In this document: piece by piece, positions 11,526-22,157 of the stretch | Layout of the letters: each line of letters starts with the position of its first letter | Numbering within the stretch: the stretch's first letter is position 1 | Origin: Corbicula japonica | Taxonomy: Eukaryota > Mollusca > Bivalvia > Venerida > Cyrenidae | DNA length: 64,000 nucleotides | Direction: 5' to 3' | NCBI GenBank assembly: GCA_038501625.1 | Contig: JAZAYU010000013.1 | Location: forward strand, 8,122,001 to 8,186,000 | The notes under the pieces: model-generated | Told to the model about the DNA's origin: nothing | Seen by the model: only the letters and a program-made list of their open reading frames with translations | Database searches by the model: none | Position numbers and translations under genes: made by a program

Positions 11526-12385
11526 GGGCGAGAACACGAAAACGCGAAAACACGATGCGAGATCGCGAAACAACGATGCGAGGTCGCGAGAGCACGATGC
11601 GAAAACGCGATATTAATATCTCGCATCGTACTTTCACAATCTCGCATCGTTGTTTCGCGTTCTCGCATCGTGTTTTCGCGTTTTCGTGGTCTCGCCCTCA
11701 GGACAGCGAGAACACGAAAACGCGAAAACACGATACGAGATCGCGAAAGTACGATGCGAGAACGCGATATTTATATCGCGCCCTCGCATCGTACTTTCGC
11801 GACCTCGCAACGTTGTTTCGCGTTCTCGCATCGTGTTTTCGCGGTCTCGCCCTCAGGACAGCGAGACTACGAAAACGCGAAAACACGATGCGAGATCGCG
11901 AAAGTACGATGCGAGAACGCGATGTTGCGAGGGCGCGATATTAATATCGCGTTCTCGCATCGTACTTTCGCGATCTCGCATCGTGTTTTCACGAATGTAC
12001 GATGCGAGGGCGCGAAAGTACGATGCGAGGGAGTGATATTAACATCGCGTTCTCGCATCGTACTTTCTCGACCTCGCATCGTGTTTTTGCGTTCTCGCAT
12101 CGTTGTTTCGTGTTTTCGTGTTTTTTGCTGTCCTTAGCGCGAGATCACGAAAACGCGAAATCACGATGCGAGAACGCGAAACAACGATGCGAGGTCGCAA
12201 AAGTACGATGCGAGGGAGCGATATTAATATCGCGTTCTCGCATTCTACTTTCGCGACCTCGCATCGTGTTTTCGCGATCTCGCATCGTTGTTTCGCGACC
12301 TTGCATCGTTGTTTCGCGATCTCGCATCGTGTTTTCGCGTTTTCGTGTTCTCGCTCTTAAAGTCGACAGGGCGAAACAACGATGG
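11526..12385. repeat. CpG-rich cluster of alternating palindromes (GCGA repeat)
   Basis: The block is built almost only from short words of the type TCGCGAAA, ACACGATGCGAG, AGTACGATGCGAG and AACAACGATGCGAG and their reverse complements. The orientation flips repeatedly. Dyad centres on ATATTAATAT or a variant lie near 11614, 11771, 11942, 12040 and 12225, and opposite dyads on CCTCAGGACAGCG or a variant near 11703, 11856 and 12132. NruI-type TCGCGA and CpG are hugely over-represented against AT-rich flanks. Arg/Glu-rich frames on both strands are by-products: they exist in several frames at once and have no start or splice context. Confidence 0.95.
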
Positions 12386-14843
12386 CCTCAACGGAACACC
12401 GTAGTTTTTTGCTGCCGACGAAAACCCGACGGATTGAACCCTGTTATAAAATAAATATAAGTATTTTGCCAATAATAATTTCACCCACTAAGTCAACCAC
12501 TAAGTCGGTTAGTGTTTATACACGAGCAATCTAAAACTTTAGCCGGTCGCGCGGCTGCGCTGCGCTTTGCTGATTGAAGTCCGTAAATTCATTTACCTTA
12601 AGACATACTCCATAACCTGACAATTTATTTATATGAATGAACAGCCGTATTTAAATAAAAATATCTTTGTAGTAATTTGTTTTATCATGTACAAAATAAT
12701 TGTTTACTTTTTGAATTAGCGTTCAAATGACTAATAAGATGTCTAATTAAAATATGTTTGTTCTTCATTGCGCCATGGTAATTAAGAACAGCTCGCATGT
12801 TCATTACACACATATGTTCATTAAAAACCGTTTTAAAATGTAACTTATTTAGAAAGTTAAACATACGAAACACGTTTATAAGGTGACACTTATGAGCTAC
12901 ATTTGTGCAAATAATCTCTGAATTGTATGACACCACCATTTTTAAGTTTTATTAGCATAAGTAATTAGCACTTAATTATGTTTTAGTTTGGGTTATATTC
13001 TCCATGAAAACATTTTTTAATTCGTTACGAGGTATCTAATCTGAAGACTAAATTAAACTTATTTACATCTTTAAAATAATTTAAAAACTCATCATTTTAA
13101 AGCGTTATTTTTTCTCAATAACGATATGCGAAACAAATATCACCCCGGCGGGTATAGGAGCTTTAGCATTAGGGTGCATGATAAATGTCATTTTAATTTA
13201 AAAAAGGCAAATACAAATGTACCACTTTCCCAGCGATCGCTTATCAAGCGATAAGTGAAACTCCGCCTGCAACACCGAGTGCGCATGCGTGAAAGATAAC
13301 TTTCCCAGGTTAGCTCAAAGATAATACGCGCTAAATTAAACATTTTGCTGAAAATCTCAATATTAAAAGGAGGTTTGTATACTGAGCGAAAATGTGAAAT
13401 AATGCATGGCTGATATAATATTGTTTTTTGTCGTATCTTCCCAAATCAGGACCAATTTAGTCAAATATATGCATTCGATATGTGCATCTTAATGTCTTTT
13501 TAATTAATGTTATAAGTTTAGTTTATATATGCAGCACAACTGCATCGTGAGGTTTTATTTCTTCACTCGCTTTTATTCAAATGTATGGGATCTGTTTGTT
13601 TTGTCAGATATAAGCTTTGAAATGTATTATTAGTACAACGATTTAATCCAACTCTAATACACTGAAAACGAAATCTAAATCACTTTAAGAAAAGCAACAT
13701 CAGAAAAAAAGCAGCGAATTTTTATTTCAATCACCATTTGATATTTTACGGAAACGTTTTCACAAAGAAATAGTTTATACCTACTTTTACATTTTAGGCC
13801 CATGTTTATTAGTTTTAATGTAAAACGGCGCTACCGTCTTACATAAAGCGGGCGAAAATCGCCACAATCGTTTCTATCAAAACGAAAATTGATCCAATTA
13901 AACATTCACTCGAAATAGCCATGAATAATGAAGTTAGAAGTAATTAAAGCCTCAGCCCTAAACTTAAGTAAGAATATACTATTGAAAAATCATATTTTCC
14001 CTATAGACTACAATATATAAACTCTCTAACAGAACACAACAGGTCTGATCGAATTCTTCTTACAGACAGGATTTTCAATAATACTGTTAAATTATAGTTA
14101 ACGAACTTTTAAGAAGCTAAATATAATGGAGCTATTTATTTAGCACCGACGAAGAGACCACTACATGCGCGATCTCGATTTCTGTGACGTTTCGGAAATC
14201 CTACTTTCACATTTAGTCGCGCGGACCAAATTTATTTTTGCAACTTAAAATTTTATTAGCCCGAACTAATGCTGCAAATTTGTGCCTATAGTTCTAAATA
14301 CATGTAATATTTCTTACAAGAACGGGGTAAATTCAAATAATGGTGCTTTAACTTGTCTCATATGTTATTTACAATGAAAAACACATAATATAATTATAAC
14401 CCATCTGTCAATAAAAATGTTGTCTCGCATTCTTAATATTAAAATAAACCTAGTTTTTGTTTTAAATTGGCCAATTGCATGCCAACAATAGATAATATTT
14501 TAAACACATGCATGTCCCATAACTCTACCATAACCAGCTTCTATAGTTAAGACGTTTATACTAATAAAAAATGAAAGCAGTGATACAAAGTGTTGATGGG
14601 TTAGCATTATTTTATTTAAAAGTAGGGATTACAGTTTGGAAAATCTGAAAATCAACATCTCTCAGAACTATGTACAGCGAAACACCGCTATAAAGACTTG
14701 AATTGGGACTTGGTAAAAGTGGTAAATATTAAGTGCTCTACATTTGGGTTCTCAATTTCAGTGTGATCTTGATGGGAGATTCACTGTTACAGTAGTGATC
14801 ATTCAAGCTACCAATCTACAATTGCTTAACTAAACAAATTAGT
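12386..14843. other. spacer, no gene seen
   Basis: AT-rich sequence without a supported exon. The frame at 12685-12939 has no recognisable domain. The one notable site is an NRF-1-like palindrome at 13280. Confidence 0.5.
13280..13291. promoter_or_regulatory. possible NRF-1 site / promoter patch
   Basis: TGCGCATGCGTG is one base off the palindromic NRF-1 consensus. It sits in a short GC-richer patch (about 13220-13290) with the inverted words GCGATCGCTTATC and AAGCGATAAG. It could mark a promoter, for instance of the incomplete TMCO6-like gene downstream, but no linking exon was found. Confidence 0.25.
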
Positions 14844-15000
14844 GCAGTATCATTATATTTCGCGGGGACGAATTTTCGCGCAAACTCCGTAAAAAACAAA
14901 TTCGCGGGGACATGAATTCGCTCAACTGTATTTTCAAATAAAGAACCACAGCGCGAAATACGCGAAAATTAAACCCGCGCGAAATTTGATGATTTGACTG
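14844..15000. mobile_element. family G MITE (CAGT..ATCAT termini)
   Basis: Left end CAGTATCATTATATTTCGCG and right end, read inverted, CAGTCAAATCATCAAATTTC give imperfect TIRs around a ~157-bp body rich in TTCGCG and CGCGAA words. Relatives lie at 23857-24054 and from 25684. Confidence 0.55.
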
Positions 15001-15659
15001 TATACCTCTGCCACTAGTTTAATAATTAATAATGAAGTGAATTTATTTATTTTCTATGAATTCTAAATTTCGTGTACGTTTAATTTTACCAAAAACCACG
15101 GAATTTTCTGCCCCCGAAAAAATGCTTTTACATTGTACATTAAGTTGAACACAAATTTTATAGCAGATATAACTGACGAAATTACGGTTACTGTTGACAG
15201 GGCAATTATAGGACTGTCTTTGCTCGATCTAATAAATAAATATTGTCAAAATAAGCAATGAAAAGAATTTAACTGCTAGCATATTCTGACAATTAGCACT
15301 ACTTTAAATGCAAATTAGATGTCGTTAGCGTACAAAATGTAACAGGTCTCTATTGACCCAGGAATGATCTTACTAGCCAGGAATATCAAAACTGGTGTAA
15401 AAGACTACTCCAAGACCAAATCAAAAGAGAACCATAACACATTATTAAACTATTATTCTATTTTCTTGAATCGATCTCTCTTGGTGAGGTATACATGTAT
15501 AGGTTTGTGAACTTGAATTCGCTTGAAAACAACTTCATGCGCACACCGCTATATCTGAAACTAAACCATGTATCGTCCGGTTGCGATCAGATTGCGCACA
15601 CTGCCAATGGACTGCCCAACTTGAGTCGCCCGCTCAGATTTATTTTTATTGTATGAACT

Positions 15660-18600
15660 GCTATAAAGAGATGGACCATTGTAACCATGTAACCACAACT
15701 TAACGGTGAAAATAATCTTATAAAATAGTCTTTAAGATACCTTTGTAACCACGTGTAACCGCCTGTAACCACTATGTAACCAGTGAAACTATCCCAAAAT
15801 ATTTCGCCTTGATTTTTTTCACCTTGTAACCAGTGTAACCATTGTAACCATGTAACCGCAACTTAACTGTGAAAATAATCTTATAAAATATTCTTTAAGA
15901 TACCTTTGTAACCACGTGTAACCGCATGTAACCACTATTTAACCAGTGAAACTAGCCCAAAATAATTCGACTTGAGTTTTTTCACCTTGTAACCAGTGTA
16001 ACCAATGTAACCATGTAACCACAACTTAGCTGTGAAATTAATCTTCTAAAATATTCTTTAATCTACCTTTGTAACCATGTGTAACCGCATGTAACCGCTA
16101 TGTAACCAGTGAAACTAGCCCAAAATAATTCGCCTATTTTTTTTTTCACCTTGTAACCAGAGTAACCATTGTAACCATGTAACCACAATTTAACTGTGAA
16201 AATAATCTCATTAAATATTCTTTAAGATACGTTTGTAACCACATGTAACCGCATGTAACCACTACGTAACCAGTGAAACTAGCCCAGAATGATTCGCCTA
16301 ATTTTTTTTCATTTTTCACCTTGTAACCAGTGTAACCATTGTAACCATGTAACCACAATTTAACTGTGAAAATAATCTCATTAAATATTCTTTAAGATAC
16401 CTTTGTAACCACGTGTAACCGCATGTAACCACTATGTTACCAGTGAAACCAGCCTTAAATAATTCGCCTTGATTTTTCTCATCTTGTAACCAGTGTAACC
16501 ATTGTAACCATGTAACCGCAACTTTACTGTGAAAATAATCTTCTAAAATATTCTTTAAGATACCTATGTAACCACGTGTAACCGCATGTAACCACTATGT
16601 AACCAGTGAAACTAGCCCAAAATAATTCGCCTTGATTTTTTTCACCTTGTAACCAGTGTAACCATTGTAACCATGTAACCACAATTTAACTGTGAAAATA
16701 ATCTTATAAAATATTCTTTAGGATACCTTTGTAACCACGTGTAACTGCATGTAACCACTATGTAACCAGTGAAACTAGCCCAAAATCAATCGCCTAATTT
16801 TTTTTCACCTTGTAACCAGTGTAACCATTGTAACCATGTAACCACAATTTAACTGTGAAAATAATCTCATTAAATATTCTTTACGATACGTTTGTAACCA
16901 CATGTAACCGCATGTAACCACTATTTAACCAGTGAAACTAGCCCAAAATAATTCGCCTTGATTTTTCTCATCTTGTAACCAGTGTAACCATTGTAACCAT
17001 GTAACCGCAACTTTACTGTGAAAATAATCTTCTAAAATATTCTTTAAGATACCTATGTAACCACGTGTAACCGCATGTAACCACTATGTAACCAGTGAAA
17101 CTAGCCCAAAATAATTCGCCTAATTTTTTTTTCACCTTGTAACCAGTGTAACCATTGTAACCATGTAACCACAATTTAACTGTGAAAATAATCTCATTAA
17201 ATATTCTTTACGATACGTTTGTAACCACATGTAACCGCATGTAACCACTATGTAACCAGTGAAACTAGCCCAAAATAATTCGCCTTGATTTTTTTCACCT
17301 TGTAACCAGTGTAACCAATGTAACCATGTAACCACAACTTAGCTGTGAAATTAATCTTCTAAAATATTCTTTAATCTACCTTTGTAACCACGTGTAACCG
17401 CATGTAACCGCTATGTAACCAGTGAAACTAGTCCAAAATAATTCGCCTAATTTTTCTTCACCTTGTAACCAGTGTAACCATTGTAACCATGTAACCACAA
17501 TTTAACTGTGAAAATAATCTCATTAAATATTCTTTAAGATACGTTTGTAACCACATGTAACCGCATGTAACCAATATGTAACCAGTGAAACTAGCCCAAA
17601 ATAATTCGCCTAATTTTTTTTTCACCTTGTAACCAGTGTAACCATTGTAACCATGTAACCACAATTTAACTTTGAAAATAATCTCATTAAATATTCTTTA
17701 AGATACCTTTGTAACCACGTGTAACCGCATGTAACCACTATGTAACCAGTGAAACTAGCCCAAAATCAATCGCCTAATTTTTTTCACCTTGTAACCAGTG
17801 TAACCATTGTAACCATGTAACCACAATTTAACTGTGAAAATAATCTCATTAAATATTCTATACGATATGTTTGTAACCACATGTAACCGCATGTAACCAC
17901 TATGTAACCAGTGAAAATAGCCCAAAATAATTCGCCTTGACTTTTTTCACCTTGTAACCAGTGTAACCAATGTAACCATGTAACCACAACTTAGCTGTGA
18001 AATAAATCTTCTAAAATATTCTTTAATCTACCTTTGTAACCATGTGTAACCGCATGTAACCACTATGTAACCAGTGAAACTAGCCCAAAATCAATCGCCT
18101 AAATTTTTTTCACCTTGTAACCAGTGTAACCATTGTAACCATGTAACCACAATTTAACTGTGAAAATAATCTCATTAAATATTCTTTACGATACGTTTGT
18201 AACCATATGTAACCGCATGTAACCACTTTGTAACCAGTGAAACTAGCCCAAAATAATTCGCCTTGATTTGTTTCAAAGTGTAACCAGTGTAACCATTGTA
18301 ACCATGTAACCGCAACTTTACTGTGAAAATAATCTTATAAAATATTCTTTAAGATATCTTTGTAACCACGTGTAACCGCATGTAACCGCTATGTAACCAG
18401 TGAAACTAGCCCAAAATAATTCGCCTATTTTTTTTTTCACCTTGTAACCAGTGTAACCATTGTAACCATGTAACCACAATTTAACTGTGAAAATAATCTC
18501 ATTAAATATTCTTTACGATACGTTTGTAACCACATGTAACCGCATGTAACCACTATGTAACCAGTGAAACTAGCCCAAAATAATTCGCCTTGATTTTTTT

Positions 18601-20450
18601 CACCTTGTAACCAGTGTAACCATTGTAACCATGTAACCGCAACTTTACTGTGAAAATAATCTTATAAAATATTCTTTAAGATACCTTTGTAACCACGTGT
18701 AACCGCATGTAACCACTATGTAACCAGTGAAACTAGCCCAAAATAATTTGCCTTGGTTTTTTTAACCTTGTAACCAGTGTAACCAATGTAACCATGTAAC
18801 CGCAACTTTACTGTGAAAATAATCTTATAAAATATTCTTTAAGATACCTTTGTAACCACGTGTAACCGCATGTAACCACTATGTAACCAGTGAAACTAGC
18901 CTTAAATAATTCGCCGTGATTTTTTTCATCTTGTAACCTGTGTAACCATTGTAACCATGTAACCGCAACTTTACTGTGAAAATAATATTCTAAAATATTC
19001 TTTAAGATACCTATGTAACCACGTGTAACCGCATGTAACCACTATGTAACCAGTGAAACTAGCCCAAAATAATTCGTCTAAAATTTTTTTCACCTTGTAA
19101 CCTGTGTAAACAATGTAACCATGTAACCACAACTTAGCTGTGAAAATAATCTTATAAAATATTCTTTAAGATACCTTTGTAACCACGTGTAACCGCATGT
19201 AACCACTATGTAACCAGTGAAACCAGCCCAAAATAATTCGCCTAATTTTTTTTCACCTTGTAACCAGTGTAACCATTGTAACCATGTAACCACAATTTAA
19301 CTGTGAAAATAATCTCATTAAATATTCTTTACGATACGTTTGTAACCACATGTAACCGCATGTAACCACTATGTAACCAGTGAAACTAGCCCAAAATAAT
19401 TCGCCTTGATTTTTTTCACCTTGTAACCAGTGTAACCATTGTAACCATGTAACCGCAACTTTACTGTGAAAATAATCTTATAAAATATTCTTTAAGATAC
19501 CTTTGTAACCACGTGTAACCGCATGTAACCACTATGTAACCAGTGAAACTAGCCCAAAATAATTTGCCTTGGTTTTTTTAACCTTGTAACCAGTGTAACC
19601 AATGTAACCATGTAACCGCAACTTTACTGTGAAAATAATCTTATAAAATATTCTTTAAGATACCTTTGTAACCACGTGTAACCGCATGTAACCACTATGT
19701 AACCAGTGAAACTAGCCTTAAATAATTCGCCGTGATTTTTTTCATCTTGTAACCTGTGTAACCATTGTAACCATGTAACCGCAACTTTACTGTGAAAATA
19801 ATATTCTAAAATATTCTTTAAGATACCTATGTAACCACGTGTAACCGCATGTAACCACTATGTAACCAGTGAAACTAGCCCAAAATAATTCGTCTAAAAT
19901 TTTTTTCACCTTGTAACCTGTGTAAACAATGTAACCATGTAACCACAACTTAGCTGTGAAAATAATCTTATAAAATATTCTTTAAGATACCTTTGTAACC
20001 ACGTGTAACCGCATGTAACCACTATGTAACCAGTGAAACCAGCCCAAAATAATTCGCCTAATTTTTTTTCACCTTGTAACCAGTGTAACCATTGTAACCA
20101 TGTAACCACAATTTAACTGTGAAAATAATCTCATTAAATATTCTTTACGATACGTTTGTAACCACATGTAACCGCATGTAACCACTATGTAACCAGTGAA
20201 ACTAGCCCAAAATAATTCGCCTTGATTTTTTTTCACCTTGTAACCAGTGTAACCATTGTAACCATGTAACCGCAACTTTACTGTGAAAATAATCTTATAA
20301 AATATTCTTTAAGATACCTTTGCAACCACGTGTAACCGCATGTAACCACTATGTAACCAGTGAAACTAGCCCAAAATAATTCGCCTTGATTTTTTTCAAC
20401 TTGTAACCAGTGTAACTCATGTAACCGCGTAACTTCAATTTTACTGTTTA
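15660..20450 (-). repeat. GGTTAC satellite array, right arm, inverted to the left arm
   Basis: About 29 tandem ~163-bp monomers of the same family as 1-1735, with GGTTAC on the minus strand (GTAACC on +). Each monomer keeps the CACGTG palindrome. Monomers fall into variants (CGCCTTGATTTTT, CGCCTAATTTTTT, CGTCTAAAATTTT spacers; ATCTCATTAAATA and ATCTTATAAAATA variants) that alternate. Frames of 61-70 codons on - (for instance 19090-19293) recur only because the monomer does. Confidence 0.97.
18440..20071 (-). repeat. higher-order repeat: two ~816-bp blocks of five monomers
   Basis: Blocks at about 18440-19255 and 19256-20071 are essentially identical, including rare variants (GCCTTGGTTTTTTTAACCTT at about 18751 and 19567; CGTCTAAAATTTTTTT; TGTGTAAACAATG). 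The offset of 816 bp is five monomers. This implies recent unequal exchange or segmental amplification inside the array. Confidence 0.92.
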
Positions 20451-22044
20451 ATTTATCTTATAAATTATCATTCAAGAAACACGTGTTGAAGCATGTAACC
20501 ACATGACTACGTCCGAAGAAAAATAAGCATTGTTTTCTTTGGATTTAATGGGCTGACGTCTTGATGTTCTTTCTTCATTTGAAACGTTGTACCAATGTAA
20601 CCAGTGTAACCAATGCTTCTGTTAGGTTACAAAATTAAAACGGTTCAATTTTTAAGACCAATTTCGTGCCCTATCTCTAAAAAACCTACAAGAATGAATT
20701 AAGTGTAATTTATTGATTTCTTAACTTGGATCAAAAAACTTTTGTTCATGTGTATGTGTTGGGGGTGTCATAAACTCCTGAATCACTCCCCAGTTTAAAT
20801 GAAGCCCAGTTTAAAATGTGCTTAAATATGTCTGACTTTTCGAATAGTCGAGCGTGCAGTTGTTTCCGACTGGCTCTTGTTTATTTGGCTGATTTCTTTC
20901 AAACTTGCACAGATAATTAGACATGATGTGTAGATTGCTGTAAAGGACATTGTCTTGCAACCTTTTTCACCACAGTTATGGCCCTATGCTTATGTTAGTC
21001 ATTAAATTTTGTGGCACTTACTCCTCATTTACTAATCATGATCACCACATGTTGTAAATACCTGGTACACAATTTTGTTACAAATGTACTTGCAGCAGTG
21101 GGGGCATCAGTGTCTTGAGGACACAGTCTAGTTTTCTATAGACATAGGATTGCTTTTAATTGTGCATCATAGTACTCCGGTGTATGGCTCACACTGAAAG
21201 GCAACAGAATCCATTACAGATACCGTATAAGTGGTCATTTCTGCAGTGACTTCTGCGGTTAAATAAATGACCGCAAATTTAAAATCTGTAGAGTATTTAT
21301 CCCTTTGTGAACTTTATAAAGTTCTACATTTTGACTTAATATATGTCTAAAGTAATAACGAATGAGGACCAACTTTTTTCAACTGGTTGCATACTGAAAT
21401 AGATGAAAAGGAAAGGCTATGTACAACAGTTGTACATGCTTTTTTACACTATCATGAATTAAGATTTTTTTTATTTTAGTGAGCTTGGATACTGTTGCAT
21501 TTACCGGTAATCTTAAAGATAAGAAAATCTAGTTTTACTCTGATCATATTTTAAAGCTGTTTAAACCATGTCATTATATTACTAAAACACAGGTCAGGGG
21601 TTAAGCTAGGAGCAAATTTTAGGGAGAAGTGACTTTAAGATTTTCCATTTCCAGGTGATTGGTAACTCAAACATAATACATACATGTATTAGTTTTTACT
21701 TTATTTTAGTAAGTTTGTATGGCAATGGAAATGATCTTTATATTTCCACTTTCTACCGAGACTGCAGCATTTTAATCCTATTATAACAGAACTTGATGCC
21801 ACAGAAATAATGTACACAGAAATAAAAACACCCATAAATTTTAAGAAAACCGCAGAATTTGGAGCCCGCAGAAATAACCCCTGTATTGAGCAGGTAAATA
21901 GGTAAAATCTACTGGGGCATGTCCCAAAATCATTAAAACAACAAGACTTGTTGTTTGGTCTTTCTTGTTTTTGTCATTTTTTGATGTAACACCTTTTGAT
22001 CAGGCAAATTCTGTTATATGAAGTTTGATATTTCTGTGTTACAG
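20451..22044. other. spacer upstream of the first visible TMCO6-like exon
   Basis: A few scattered GTAACC words to about 20620 mark the decayed array edge; the rest is AT-rich. The missing N-terminal exon(s) of the TMCO6-like gene should lie here or further upstream, but no ATG-bearing exon with a basic N-terminus could be supported. Confidence 0.5.
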
Positions 22045-22157
22045 GTGTCTGAATTGACCAAGAAACTCCAGCACAATCACGCTGACAGAGCTGCAGATCT
22101 GAGGACATTGAGACAAGCATGTGCCCAGGGAACACCTTACATTGATGCTGTTTTCAG
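22045..22157 (+). CDS. TMCO6-like, first visible exon
   Basis: Follows TGTGTTACAG and ends before GTAAGA. Encodes VSELTKKLQHNHADRAADLR.. with 113 nt, leaving phase 2. The helical, charged sequence looks like the lead-in to the first armadillo repeat. Confidence 0.8.

Noticed and set aside
11393..12484. Arg-rich proteins of 60-183 residues
   Set aside because: Open frames exist on both strands and several frames simultaneously; all are explained by the GCGA repeat words.
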